In this document: in pieces, positions 15,700-28,691 of the stretch | How the letters are laid out: each line of letters starts with the position of its first letter | Numbering within the stretch: the stretch's first letter is position 1 | NCBI GenBank assembly: GCA_004802725.1 | Contig: SGPM01000037.1 | Span: 1-64,000 of the forward strand | From: Antrodiella citrinella | Taxonomy: Eukaryota; Basidiomycota; Agaricomycetes; Polyporales; Steccherinaceae | Reading direction: 5' to 3' | DNA: 64,000 nt | Program-made: the position numbers and the translations under genes | The notes under the pieces: model-generated | What the model was told of the DNA's origin: nothing | Database searches by the model: none | Seen by the model: the letters and a program-made list of their open reading frames with translations, nothing else

Positions 15700-17668
15700 T
15701 CAAGCACCCAAAACAGCCTCCTTCAGCCCGGGTATATCCTCCAACACCTCCACCCTCACACCCTTCGCCAAGCTCTCGGAGCCCAAGAGCGGCGACACGG
15801 ACAGGTCTGTCCATTTCGACCACAACCGCTCGACGCGCGTGGCGGGAAGGTCGGCGGCGGGGCAGTCGACCGGGTCGAACGCGAGAAGGTATATCGCGTC
15901 GTACCCACCAGCTGATCATACGAGCAATACGAGCATGAGTATGAGAAGATGACACAGGGTTGAGATGGGATGGAATATAGACCGATCAGATAGATTGAAA
16001 GAAGGGGGAGAGGGGTGTGTGCTTACCACCGGGGACACCACCTCCGATGACACCTGCGGTGGAGATACATGCGTCCAAAAGCTGTGTTTGCTCTGGAGGT
16101 TCGATAGGCACGCCGGAGAGGGTGCCCATCTCGCACATGTGTGTTCGGATGGCCTAGATAGAAAGATACATATCAGTATTTAGTTCAACTGAGCTGGGAT
16201 TGCTGAGGAGGGAGATTGTGCTTACTTGTGCGGATTTGCGCACGTCGACGAACGTTTCTACCATGATGCGTGATTGTTCAGGGAATCCTGGGTATGCGAG
16301 CCACTGCATAGAGTATCGGATGTTAAATTTCCTCGGGGAGCAGAAAACGCAAGACTCACTTGTACAGGCTGAATCGTAGAGAGGTACTTGACCGTATTCT
16401 TGTATTCTTCAGGGTATTGCGCCGCAAGTGCAGATAGCTTGAGCAATTTCTGGCTCAGAGCTTGGTTATGACTATCCAGGGTGTCCCACAGTGTCTTCGC
16501 TATTGCCACATATGAGTGACAAACGACAGAGTAACGATCAAGGAGAAGTACAGACCTGCTTCAGCGTTATCTTTCCGCCACTTCAGGACCTTCCCGACGA
16601 GGGATGGGGTATCACTTCCAGCATCTACATCGGCCAGCATCAAGCGGACCTGTGGTGGAAGTTGGAACGGTTCGGCCTTGTGATTCCACCTTACATTCGA
16701 CGGCGACAAGATGGCGTTCAACGACCCTGCAGCCTGCAAACAATCAGTCTGATATAATACGGATCTTAAGACGAATGATCACTTACAACAGTATCGCTCA
16801 TGAGCCCTTGAATGACTTCAGGGTTGAACCGAGTGTACAGCTGACTGCCGAACGCAGCGGCGGACACATCGAAACCGCTGCCGACTTTCCCTTGCGCGAG
16901 GCAATGCACGTATTGCGCGAGGTTGTGCGCAAATTTGCGGCCTTCGCTAGGAGTTTCGGAAGTGAACGAATCGGCCGGGATGACATTGAGGTGGAGGAGG
17001 AGGGCGGAGACGAGGGAAGTGATCAGTGCCGCCGATGACCCCAAGCCCGTCTTGTGCACCTGTGAAATCGGTACGCCGGTGGGCAGGAACGGTGGGAGCT
17101 TCGTGAGCGAGTCCAACGTCGGCGGGAGGTTGCGGGAAGATAGCTATTACGTAGAATTGAGCGCGGTTGGCTGACGGGGGCGGCGGAGATACCATACCTG
17201 AGCTCTCTGCGAGTAGAAGTCGTTATCACCGAGGATGGTGATGTCGAGGTTATTAGAGAGGGTGTGCTGCAGAGATGTGGCGCCTTTTACTTCTAAAGCC
17301 AAGGCCAACGTGCGATCGAGGGCGAGGTGAACAAACTTGTTCTTCGCACCACTCGAAGCGACTATTCAGACTAGACCAGCTGCGATACTGATTACTATAA
17401 CTCACGAGGGATCGTGCTGGTCGACACGGACGGCGCTGTCGCTGACGGCGAGGTCGTACACCCAGGATGCACTCACAAACTGAGGTGATCGAACGCTGAT
17501 CTGAATCGGGCGAACTGGTACGCCATGGCCCGATGCGCCGGGCTGGACGACGGCGTAAAAGCGGGAGCTGGTGGAGACGACCACGCCTGAATACGCGGGG
17601 TCGAGGACCAGATATCCGCCCGCCATGAGCACCTTGCCCGGCGACGAGACGACGGTCGATGCAGCCAT
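15700..17668 (-). CDS. ERG8: phosphomevalonate kinase
   Basis: Phosphorylates 5-phosphomevalonate to the diphosphate in the mevalonate route to ergosterol and other isoprenoids (cytosol). The start MAASTVVSSPGKVLMAGGYL carries GHMP-kinase motif 1. Motif 2 is the ATP-binding loop HKTGLGSSAALITSLVSALL, and motif 3 near the C-terminus is GGYDAIYLLAF. The segment GKVGSGFDVSAAAFGSQLY is also typical of Erg8. The protein ends GLKEAVLGA before the TGA at 15700-15702. The coding region is split by several short introns. It lies 272 bp downstream of ferrochelatase in the same direction and converges on the transporter (269 bp apart). Confidence 0.92.
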
Positions 17669-17940
17669 CTTCGTGAATGAATGAGGGAGAGATGAAGGAA
17701 AGAAAGCAAACCCGCGATTTTGGGCAGATTGACTGACTGCCCGAAACGGCGACTGCTGACTCAGCAGAACGCCCGCTTCAAAGTCAGACGATGCATCCTC
17801 ATTGCAGGCTAAGACCGCTTTCCAGATGGGACGATGTGTGTAATTACCTCAGATCGTATCCTATGGGCCGTCAGGACATCTCTTCATTGACAAACGGTCG
17901 CAGATCACTACAAAGAATTTAATGAACTCACGCTACAACC

Positions 17941-19415
17941 CTATCGACCTCCCCGAGCGAACCAGCTCTTCTGTTGTGCACAGGTTGCATTCGCACACCC
18001 TGGGCACCGCAGACCCATCTGAAGACTCGAAGGCCCAATCGCGCCTGAACTGTAATCCTTCAGATGCGTCGCTGCCAAGTCAGCCAACGCCCGAATGAAC
18101 ACCGGAGAGTCGTTCAGAGACTCCGCTCGCTGAACCTCCATACCGTGCTGTGCGCCACAAAATCGAGACCGTCAGTCTAGCTGCCACACCAAACGAACAA
18201 TGAATGGTCTGACCTCTCGCGCCTCCTTGACATATTCCAAATCCAACTCGTACAATGTCTCGATATGGTCGCTCGTGAACGCGATGGGCACGAGGACGAC
18301 CTTCTTCCGACCCAACCGCGCCAGTCCTTTCAGCGCTTCACCCGTCTGCATACCCATCCACGCAGACGGCCCAACCTGCGACTGCCACACCAGCCGATAA
18401 GGGTTCGAGTGTTTCAGTCGGTCCATCACAGCGGCGACACTCGCCGAGACTTCCAAGATGTACGGGTCTCCTCGGTTCACCACTGACATGGGCAGGGAAT
18501 GCGCAGAGAACATGAGCACAACGTCCGACCGTGTTGCCTCATCGAACTTGGCTAATGCGCGCTCAATGTTCTGCGCAACAGCCTAGTAGGAGGTTCGTTT
18601 TCAGTCAGGATACCGTGCCAGAAGAACCCGACCCTGGCGAGAAACTTGCCTCAACAAAGCCAGGGTGCGTACCCCATCTGTCAATGACACTCCACTCCAC
18701 CCCCTCGCCAATTCCCCCCGCTTTGCCCTTCCTCCACAGTTCGTTCAGACTACTGCCAGTCGTGCTGCAGCTGTACTGGGGGTACTGCGTGAACGCGACA
18801 GCCCTCTTCACGCCGTCCCTCTTCATCTCTGCCGCAGTCTCGTCCGTCAGGGGTTTCGCATACCGGAACGCGACGTACGCTTTGTGCGGTGCGGTAGCTG
18901 GGTGGAGCTCGTCGAGCAGGGCAGCCATGCGGTCGCCCTGAAGACGGGTGTACCGCAGAATGGGGGAGCCTCCTCCTATGTCTGCGTACTGCTGCTCTAT
19001 TTGTGGAGTGCGTCGCCGAGCGATCCAAGGGGCAATGAGGGACTGGAAGGGTAGGGGAATGAGGTCGCCATCCATGAACAGGTTCTTTAGAAAGTCGTGG
19101 GTTTCTGGTACCTAGAGTTCCGCGGGTCACTACTGTTACCCCCTCAGCAGTAATTGTGTTGGACGTACTGTAGACGGTCCTCCCATGTTAAGCATGACAA
19201 TGGCTACCCTCGATACATGGTTAGGATGACTCCTGAGGCTATTCGGATACCAACATACCTGTAGGGCTAGTCAAACAGAGTCAGGACCACTACATCTGAG
19301 AACTGAACCACGTCACTCACCTTTTTCCGGCTGGAGGTGCATTGTTCAAAGTCGCAAGACCCCTTCCGCGGGTCACGGAGCGTGCCACCGTCCTCGCCTG
19401 CTGCAGTGCGTGCAT
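17941..19415 (-). CDS. HEM15: ferrochelatase, mitochondrial
   Basis: Last enzyme of haem synthesis, inserting Fe(II) into protoporphyrin IX at the inner mitochondrial membrane. The Arg/Ser-rich N-terminus [19 protein letters not shown] looks like a mitochondrial presequence and decided the start at 19415. Conserved parts follow: [44 protein letters not shown], and the catalytic-His segment [18 protein letters not shown]. Then come [14 protein letters not shown] and [18 protein letters not shown]. The C-terminus [15 protein letters not shown] supplies three of the four Cys for the [2Fe-2S] cluster found in animal and many fungal ferrochelatases. At least four exons. Relevant to the peroxidases because they need haem, but nothing in the sequence shows co-regulation. 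Confidence 0.95.
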
Positions 19416-20426
19416 TATCGCTCAGGTGTTCGTTAGCGAGTCCAACGTTGAAGACGACGATGAAGGTAGAGGATGAGAATAAATACGGGTGAGTGAGAGC
19501 AGATCGTGGTCCAATGAATGAGGGAGCATGACGAAGGAAACCCCGTGCGAGTTTGTAACACGCTCTCCGGTCACTTGCAGCTTTAGCGATTCCGTTCTCT
19601 GCTCTCTTCACTCTCCTTCCTCCAACCATCTTCTCATGCTCAACGTTCGCATGCATACACGGTTCACATCATATCTGATATTTCACGAATGCGCTCGCTA
19701 TACCGCCTACATTGACCGCTCCTTGGTGTCGGGTTCCTGCGGCGGCAGTCCTGACAGACTGATAGACGACGACCCTTTGCGCCATAGCATTCCCAGGAAA
19801 GCGAGCGTGATATCATCGTTCCTGGTGTACTCAGATACGTAGGGAACGGAGGGAGAAATGACGAAGCGTACAATGGAAATGGGAGGGGCAGGACGTGCAC
19901 GTAGACATCGGTCACAGAAGGGTCTGGGGCTATTTGTTGGTGCGAGTTGAGATAACAATTCGTTTGCTGAACCGACCTTGGCAGAAGGCTCGTAGGCTCA
20001 AGACAAAGGCTCCATGATACGCGTTAGTGACGCTGCATGTACAGTACGTTTGGTATATATGGAACACTGTCCATCTGGTACGCAATAAAGACCATTTCGC
20101 AACGAATATAAAGAGGCGGTCGGCCGCAAGGATACAAAAACGCAAGGCGTAACGATTGGATTGATGTATACAACTGACTAAAAAGGGCCTGAGGTAGTTG
20201 ATCAACGACTGTAGCTAAAATACAATGGGCATATACACGACAAGGTTGACAGATCTCAAGCTCTCAGAACTCAGACGAAAAATCAGAGCAGAGCAGAAAG
20301 TGTATGATGGAGCATGATGATACGAGACAGAAAGCAGAGCAAAGGAAGGAAAGGCAAGCCGCAAGAGAGTGCGCGTACCGTCGTCTCAAATCTCAAGAGG
20401 AAGGGGGAGCGTGATCTAAGAAAAGC
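19416..20426. other. intergenic region, ferrochelatase promoter side
   Basis: About 1 kb between the ferrochelatase start and the RING gene stop. Open frames here (e.g. 19707..19958, -) have no family features. The first few hundred bases beyond 19415 should be the ferrochelatase promoter and 5' UTR. No RNA gene or repeat seen. Confidence 0.4.
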
Positions 20427-22578
20427 CTACAAGAACGGTGAAGTGTTGTTGTTGTCAGAGTCAGTCCGTGAATTCCCTCTTTTCTTATCTTTCTTTGACG
20501 GTTCAGGTAGCTCAACGGCCCGTTGGCATACAGGACATCGGCCAGACACGTCAATCAGCCAAGGATCCAAGCAAGTTTTCTATATAAGACAGTCAGATTT
20601 CTGTGGATAGCGAGGTCGAGACCTAGAGGACGTACGTGGAAGACATGCCCGCAAGCAAGCAACCTCAACGGCTGTGCGCCCTCACCAGCATCCTCAAGCT
20701 GCAGTCTTTCTCGATCCTCCCTCGTGATCTCATCCACCTGCACCTCCTCCACTGTCGCATCATCCCTACTCACCTCAGCCTCCTTCGTGACAGGGCTCTC
20801 AGCTTCCTGTGTCTCAGGATCCACCACCGCGCCCTCCACTTTCTTCGGTTCCTCAAAGTCCATCAGGCAGATCGCACATGCCGCCCGGTTCCCTTCGAGC
20901 CTCACGAACGGGTACTCCCCCGCCTCCCAGTGGTCTTCCCATGTCTTCTCCTGATCAACTCCGCCCTTGCCTTTCGAATCGCCTTTTCGCTTACTCGTGC
21001 CCTTCTCATCCTTGGACTTTCCTTTATCTTTTCTCCGGAGGAACGCAAACCTCTTACGTCTTGGTGCACTGGCCGAGATGGTAGGGGATTTGGGTGGATA
21101 GGTGTACGCAGATTGGGGAACTGTGATGGGGGAACCTTTGGGTGCGACATTGAACTCTGAGTCTTCCGGTGGCGCGGGGATGTAAAGTACGAGCGGGATC
21201 TGATCGACCACAGACTTTGGTAGCTTGCCGATCTCGGGCTTGATGTAAAACGGGTTTTGCAATGGGTGACGACCGAGGCAAAGGAGGACAAGACTCCAAG
21301 CGACCTATAGTGGGTACAAGAAGATCAGCAGAGTGGACTACAAGGCGAAATGACATGAACGCACGTAGATGATCGGACCTAAAATGAAAACTAGTAGACC
21401 AAGTAGGAAGATCTCCAAGATCATGAGGTACAGGATACAGATGATACCGAACGTGAGCCACCATAGATGTGGAGATGTGAGTCTGCAGGTCTTCACAGAG
21501 GTATACTCGAGGATGTGTGCCGTCAAGAACCACGACAAGGAAATGAGCGACGTAAACAACGAGAGGCTATGACATTAACAAGGATTTCAATATTGTTTCT
21601 TTTACATGATATTCATCGATGCGTACCGGGAATACAAAAGCGAATGAGGTAGTACGATGTTATTCGTGCTTCGTCCACTTGGAGTCGGACTTGCCACATT
21701 TGGCGAAACGTATGGGCTGCGAGGCGTTGTCCTGGCATACGTTGTGTTGTTGGGTGACCCTCCAAATATATTTGTGCGGCCGGCCTCCATGTTATCGAGC
21801 GCGTCGCGTTGCCTCTGCTCTGCACTATAATCGAGTACAATTGACAGTAAGCCCAAGTTAGGGTCACAATATAATACGTCGACTTACGCCAAGCGAGTAG
21901 CACGATCCCGTTTGAACCCCCACCATGAAAGTATTGCCCCGAGACCCACACGGACAAGCCATATTGAATCCCAAGCACCAAGTGGTCTTTCACACGCATT
22001 CCACTCGCTCGTTCCGGGCACAGTAGGACTTTCATGGTGCGCAGAGAATGCTAACAGAGTGGTGATGACCACAAACTATCACGATGACACGATTATTGAA
22101 CGTTCATTCCATCTAAGATATCAAAGATACACACCTGGACCATCGCAAACGATAGACTCCATACGAGGCTCACCATCTCCTTCCTAGCCGGTGCATTCGG
22201 TCCCTGGTATCCCAAGAAGGTCAGAATGGAACCCGCAACACCATGGCGCACAGGTCCCTGCCGCTGAGGCCGCGGTCTTGGGGTATGTTGATTCACCGGC
22301 GGACTTCGTGGTGTCTGCGGGCTCCCTTGCAGGTCCGCCGCCAACTGGCTCAGTCTCGGGCTATCTCTGTCCTCAGCCGCAAAGAGCGATGAGAGCGTCG
22401 GTTGGGCAGCATGCCCTTCCGAGCGGCGCTGCGTATACCCACCTGCAGCGGGACGGTAGGTGCGAGACGGGCGTGTGATGGCGGGCTCCGTATCTGGGAT
22501 ATCTCCCGTGGATCGTACCCTCCGCAAGATGGCATAGTCGTCTTCCGAGGGGTGGAAAGATACGTTGTGAGGTTCCAT
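20427..22578 (-). CDS. membrane RING-H2 finger protein, putative E3 ubiquitin ligase
   Basis: Predicted integral membrane protein with a C-terminal RING-H2 domain. The N-terminus (MEPHNVSFHPSEDDYAILRR) and following 130 residues are polar and Pro-rich. A hydrophobic segment (VSLVWSLSFAMVQ onward) and another (VRVGLGAILSWWGF) follow. A further pair is LFTSLISLSWFLTAHI and IICILYLMILEIFLLGLLVF. The RING begins CAICLMDFEEP; its second half is ACGHVFHKTCLDPW...GRCPVCQ. Between the two halves lies an insertion of about 65 acidic residues, longer than the usual 9-39. An intron (GTACGT...TATATAG) splits the domain after VFH. The Lys/Ser-rich stretch RRKDKGKSKDEKGTSKRKGD lies before the RING. Substrates are unknown. 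Confidence 0.85.
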
Positions 22579-23123
22579 TTTCGTCGCGTCACGGAGCAGA
22601 GAGAGAGACCGCCAGGTAGCTGCGAGGCGGCGTCCCCAAGGACTCTATATAGGAATCGATGGTGTATAGGAGCGCACGCGAGCGTCACCGTGCAAGCTGC
22701 TAGTCGCCACAGTCACGTCCGTTTTGTTTTCAAGGAGATCGCGACCAGGAAGACAACGAAGCTAGATGCTTTTGTGATGGAGGGACAGAGGGAGACAGCA
22801 CAGCATGTTTGAAGAATGAAATTGGGAGAAAGGACCTACTGCGAACAGCCTTTGACACATGTCTGTCCGTTCTGAGCATATTCCTTCGCACATGTCCTAC
22901 GCGTCCCTTCGCTTAGATAGCCGCCAGCCCCTACGATTCCACTCGGAATCCTGCAGGACCTGCTCGCAATAACTAGCACCGATTCATGTGCAAGTGGCAA
23001 AAATATAGTATACATACGACGAACAACACGAGAAATAAAAAGGAATAGGTTAAACACACAGCTTGCAGTACGACTGACATAGGGGACAAAAGAAAACAAC
23101 ATCACTCCATACTCGTCAGCAGG
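22579..23123. other. intergenic region between GTPase stop and RING-protein start
   Basis: 545 bp holding the RING gene promoter and the 3' end of the GTPase gene. Nothing recognisable as coding or as an RNA gene. Confidence 0.4.
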
Positions 23124-25852
23124 TCACAGTATTCGAGTGATCACCCCAAGACCCTGTAGACAATCGTTTGAGCTGATCACCCAACAACAGAAAACACAAG
23201 CCTACCTTCGTCTTGCCCTCTCTGAACAACAATTTCATGCCCTCCTTGATGTACTCAGGGTGCGAGATGAACTCGAACGTCACCGTGGCCCGGTCACCAG
23301 TGCGCAATACGCCCTGCGGATGGTCCATGCCTATGATTCGGACCGTTTGTCGAATAGCCTGACAAAGGTCGCATCAGCGCGCCGTCCGATCACGGCAGAG
23401 AGGACACGTACCCCACAATGCAGCATAGCCTAGCGGAGGTATGGCGTCAGCTTGGAGAGCACATCGAGAAGTAAGCGACTGACTTGGTAATTTCTTTGCA
23501 AGGTTGTGTTGTGGTACAGGATCAGGACCTGACCCTCGAATTGTCTCACAGCTTGTGCCACATACTCATGAGCTTGAGCCTCAACAGGAAGGGGTAAGAA
23601 CTTACCACGTGGAGGTCCTGCGTCGGTCTTGTGCACAATGACCATCCCCTTCCTCACTGCTGCTCTCCGCATTCGCTTGAGGGCAAACGAGACACACTGA
23701 CCAGCCTGAGCGGAATTAACCGATGCTCTAGAAACAGTGCATGAATATCGGTAGGGCTGTAATATGTTGGTCAGAGGCACTCACCGCTTGCGCTGTATGG
23801 TCTTGATCGAAGTAGGCGTGAAGTTCCCGTTTGAGTCAGGACCAATGAGGATGGAGTCACCCGCCTTGACGTGTCCGGCGTTGAGAATGCCGTCCACCAC
23901 CGTTCCTACGTATGGGACTGACCACACCTCCGTCACACAGTACTGGACTGGCGTATGAGTTAATGAGAGAGAATGCAGGATGATGATAACGTACCTCTAA
24001 TGGCTGGTCAGCGATGAATTTCTCGGTATCGCCTTCGCTAGAAGGTAGCAAATTCAGGAATGTCCGTAACTGCGAGCAGAAAGTATCGGCACAGGGCCTC
24101 TTGCCATTATAAATGACATGACTCACATAATCTAAACCCTCGCCCGTGACGTTAGATAACTGGATGACAGGGCATAACCTATGTACGTAGGAGTCAGGAT
24201 TATTGCTCTTTTATACTATCATCTTTCTTACCGCTCCTTCGCAAACACTTGAGAGACCTCAACTGCAGTCTCCATCGACTTGACGAACACTGGAGTTTTC
24301 CTGTACGACAACACATGAGTAATGGGTATCACGGAGCGAAGGTGATACATACCGGCATCCTGGGCTCTTGAGAATTCTCGTAACTTGTTTAATTGTCTCG
24401 GCCAACACGTTAGCAGGGGTCATATCAATCTGAGGGTGCGATAAGCAACATCCGGGGTAACCACGACGTAAAGTGCACACCTTGGTGATGCAGACAACCA
24501 CGGGAACGCTCAAGGCTAGCGCAATAGCTAGATGTTCTTTCGACATGCCAATCAAGCCTGCATTGCCTCCCACAATGAGGATAACACACGATGGAGATCC
24601 AGAGGTGAGACCGTACAACGTCGTCTTCAAATATCGCTCATGTCCAGCCAGATCTAAGAAGAACAATCTCGTTCTCGTTGACAACGAGGCAGCAAGAGGG
24701 GTATGAGCTTACCGATGAAAGAGATTATCTTCGACGCTTGTACTGAGATGTCCTCCCAGCTCATCTTCTCGCGGCGGATCACATCTGGATCGTTTGAATG
24801 CGACGTTGGCGGTAGTATAGGTGCTCCTGAGGGGCCGAAGCCGAGGATCTGAATCGTAGCGATGAGATATAAATTTGAAGGTGATTCGGTATATCTTATA
24901 TACCTCCATGCCCACGCTGGATGTGCGTCCGCTCTCGACTTCGTGTTTGTGTCTAAACAAGCTCACTCGCGCGCGCCCTCGTCCGTCATCCAGTGCACCT
25001 GGATAGTGACTAGTTCAGCCCGTGTCCAGTGATGTACCAAGTAACCTACCTCTCGTCAGCACTCCAAGCGTCGTTGACTTTCCACTGTCCACATTGCCCA
25101 CAACAGCGCAGCGTACCTCGGGAGTCAACGCGACGCTCGGCGGAGGTAGTCGAAGTAGCAACGTTATCCGAGGGGCTGTTATTCTGTCTTCAAACAGCAC
25201 GGTGGTCTTTTGATGACGTGAATACGAGACTTTGTCATATCCTAGGACATAGACTCACCTTGCCACCGACTTCCTCCACGATCTCAGTGATCTTCTCGTG
25301 AAGGGTGTCAAGCTCCTCTACTGTCCGTTGTACACCACCAGTGTCTTCGACTGTTATAGCCTCTCCGGAGAACAGTTTCAGGTGCTGTGGACGAGCACCT
25401 ACCCGGAATAGGTGTTCTCCCCGTCTGGATGTCAATATTGAAGCTATCATGTCTCGTGCACGATTATGATCCTCCTCCATGCCAGATAATAGCAAGCTCT
25501 GCGACGTAGCATTAGAGCCTGTTCGATACAAATATGGAGACCAACATACCTGTATCTCCTCCTCGTTCCTTCTCAGCTCTTCGTCTGCATCCATAGCATC
25601 CTCTGTACCGGTAGGCACCGACTCAACCGGGGTCTTCTCAACGTTCTCGTTCGGCACTTTCTTGTCTCTGTCGGGAGTAGCATGTTCGGATATCCGCTTT
25701 CCGACTGCCTTCTCGGTAGCATGGCGTTTGACGGTCTTGGTGTCCTTCGCCTTGTCCCGCTCGAGGGCTGCATGACCGGCTGTCCGCTGTTTGAGGACCT
25801 CGCGGTTGTGTATCTCGTCGATCTCGGTTTGGAATTTGTGTAAGCTGGTCAT
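23124..25852 (-). CDS. GTP-binding protein of the GTPBP1/GTPBP2 (EF-Tu-like) family
   Basis: Translational-type GTPase related to animal GTPBP1, implicated there in ribosome rescue and mRNA turnover; the fungal role is not established. The N-terminal about 90 residues are charged ([20 protein letters not shown]). The G domain follows: G1 in [20 protein letters not shown]3 in [18 protein letters not shown]4 as [22 protein letters not shown] is the family's switch-region signature. Beta-barrel domains follow, with [18 protein letters not shown] and [17 protein letters not shown], then [20 protein letters not shown]. It ends [15 protein letters not shown] before the TGA at 23124-23126. Numerous short introns; a few internal junctions (about 23400-23600) were not resolved. 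Confidence 0.88.
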
Positions 25853-26567
25853 AATGACTATGGTTCACCAGTGCATTACGCTGTGTGTAATGCGGGGAGA
25901 TGGGCTTGTATCACAGCACTCTGGGATACTGATTACTGTTAAATATACTGGACTGCTGTCAAGAAACGAGTCAGACTGTGTTAGAGTCATTCAGAGTTAT
26001 GGTTGTGCACCTTTAACGAATGTGACTCGTTACGTCGGCGGAAGAGCATTCACTGCAGATCGCTCGAAATTTCGTAGACCTGAATACAGTCGACAATCTC
26101 ATAATATGGTGATGATGCATAAATCTGATATTAGAATAATGCATGACACATAATGCACAGGCCTGAGACCCCAATATGCATTACGGCGGGGAGGGGGAAA
26201 TTCCATACCAAAGCGATGGGTGGTACAAATAGACCCCTCAATACCTAAAACGATCACTTCTGTATACTTGAAAGTTGGAAGGGTGTTGTAGTCTTTTCAG
26301 AGTTGTGCTCTCGATATTAATCTAGCCGAAGAGTGGGCGCCAAAGGCCACTTTATGCAGTGGCCAAATCGGGACAACGGCCATCGACACGAACACGCGCG
26401 ACGCGTTCGACGTTGTTCAACATCTTGGTCTTGTATTTTGCATTATAGCAACCGTCAAGACGTCAAGAACTACAATGCTTTGTATTCTCGTATAAAACCT
26501 GTCTCATTGTACGCCGCATTCTCTTGACTCACCTCGTACACCTCGCCACAACTGACCATACGCAACC
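25853..26567. promoter_or_regulatory. divergent promoter region with hairpin and TATA box
   Basis: 715 bp between two divergently transcribed starts. On the plus strand a TATA box (TATAAAA, 26491-26497) lies 77 bp before the ATG at 26568. A perfect 7-bp inverted repeat, GGCCACT-ttatgc-AGTGGCC (26345-26364), sits 150 bp upstream of it. It may be a protein-binding site or chance. Confidence 0.45.
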
Positions 26568-28499
26568 ATGTTTCCTTTCAACGCAGTTAGCGGCAGACCC
26601 AAACCACCCGAGACCCCCAGCATTATTATGGAAACCAGCACAGTTCACGATCCTATGTCAACTACGGCAGACTTCGCGTCATCTATCAAGACCCTGATGG
26701 GTACAATCGTCGGACTCATGGACGACTCACAGAAAGACCGCGTCCTCAGCACTCCAGACTCGTTCCTATCTTTCTCGACCTTCCACCCCTTGACCGCATC
26801 TGGTCGGCAAGCGGATGGACGTCAAAAACTGTCTGCGAAAACTCAACTGGACAACGCCAAGCGCATCGTCATTGAGACCCTCGCTACTGGAGAGACGTTT
26901 TGGCGTTGGGTGCCTCGCGCACGGGGAGTGAGGAATGCGAGTGAAGAGGGAAAGTTTCCCAGAAAGGTGTCAGTGTGCGGGTGAGTACTCACAAGAGTTC
27001 ATCGTCGGTCCATCGTATGACATGAAATTATAGGCAAGAGGTCATGATGGGGCAGGAGCAATGGGACATCTACAAACTGGACCCGTTGTACGACTGCTAC
27101 GTTCCTCAAGATGGGACACAGACCACCATCACACCAAACAAGGGGAAAGAGAAGGGACCGCCAGGACCAGCGTCGGAAGCCAGCTCTTCCTCCGGCTTCT
27201 CTAAGAGGAGCTTCTCTGTATCTGACACCGATGACTCGATGCATAAAACTAAGCAACGACGCGCCTACGTCGAAACCGACGACGAAGAGGAAGAAGAGGA
27301 GGTCTCCGAGATCGTGGAGGAAATGCCGGCTGGCCCGTCTCTATACGACAAGAAGAGGCAGCGTTGGTGGGAGGTCGAGCAGAGTAGGAAGGAACGACGG
27401 GAGAAACTCGCGGCGAGGTCCGCCAGGCAGCCGACGGTCGACATCGCGGAGGAGCTGATCGACCTCACCATGGACGACGCAGATGACGTTCCGGTTGCTT
27501 CGTCATCGAAACGCGCGATGGATGAGGACGATGGGCGGATACCGAAGAGAAAGAAAGTACGCCCGACTTTCTCGGAACAGACCAATGACATACCGTTCAA
27601 GACGCGTCCTGCTCGGAAGAAGGTGTCTCGTGTGTCTATTCTCGAGAAGCGAGAGCAGGAGGCTAGGGAAGCGCGAGATGCTGCGTTCCTGGAGGAACTT
27701 TTCACGGAGGCGGCGGAGCAGCGTAGTCGCGAAATGCCTCGCGCACGGAGTTACTCACATCGTGAGTCTACACTTCATTTCTCAGGCCAGTTTCGCTTAA
27801 TGTCCACTAGATTCGCACTCCAACGGAGCGTCTAGTTCCCAACAGAATGCACGACATCCACCTCCTAGTCAGAGCGAAGAACCCGAGATGGAAGACCCCA
27901 TCCCATTGGAAGAGAAAATCAAGCGCATGCGGGAGATCAACGAGCGAGAATCCGCACAGCGACCTCGCGCGCCACCCGTTGATCCTCGCTCCCAGGCCGA
28001 GGCCGAAGCACGCGAAAGGGAGGCTCGCAAAGCGAAGGAGGCAGAACAGGCGCGTGCGAGATCCGAGAAGGCGAAACGGCGTATGCAGCAAGAGCATCCC
28101 AGCTGGGCGTACGGGCTGTGGACGCAGAAGCGTGCGTTGGAGTGCTATCGGTCCCTGTCCGAGAACTTCGACGTGAGGAAGTTCTCTGCGGAGGAGCCGA
28201 TCGTGTTTGAGGAGATTCCTTGGCCTGTTCTCCATAAGCCTGGCACGTACGCGCATTCGGACGTGGACTGGTCTTCGGTCGAGGCGTTCTTCAAGGAGTC
28301 GGAGTATCATATGCGATCTCAGGATTACAAGACGTTCCTGCAGACGAGTCAGCGGAGGTTCCACCCGGATAGGTGGTCCGCACGGCGCGTGTATAGTGGT
28401 GTGCAGCAGAAGGAAAGAGATGAGCTGGAGTTGGCGTCGGGTACTGTCTCAAAGGCCATAGGATGTCTTTGGGAGGACTTCAAGAAGCAACGGGCTTGA
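26568..28499 (+). CDS. NFKBIL1-type J-like domain protein (conserved basidiomycete hypothetical)
   Basis: Largely charged protein with a folded C-terminus. The first exon (MFPFNAVSGRPKPPETPS) and the next are low in known motifs. An acidic run (ETDDEEEEEEVSEIVEEM) and basic clusters (GRIPKRKKVRP) suggest nuclear location. A coiled-coil-like region includes REQEAREARDAAFLEELFTE, and later QAEAEAREREARKAKEAEQA. The C-terminal 100 residues carry FEEIPWPVL, SSVEAFFKESEYHM and FLQTSQRRFHPDRWSARRV. This resembles the J-like HPD-containing end of NFKBIL1-type proteins, in which the HPD usually belongs to a W/YHPD motif. The function is unknown; in animals NFKBIL1 is linked to splicing. A shortened paralogue sits at 34035. 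Three exons, two short introns. Confidence 0.8.
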
Positions 28500-28691
28500 T
28501 CATGGAACATGATACGATACACACGCATCACCATACTACCCAGACAGGATTTTTCCAATGTAGCATAGACCGATTTCTCGCATCCACAGTGCTGCCTTAG
28601 GCGCCTGTTATACCAAAGAACCCATTCTGCGACTCTTTTCTGTACTTGTAACACACATAATTCTAACCATCATCTCATCTTGCCAATAACA

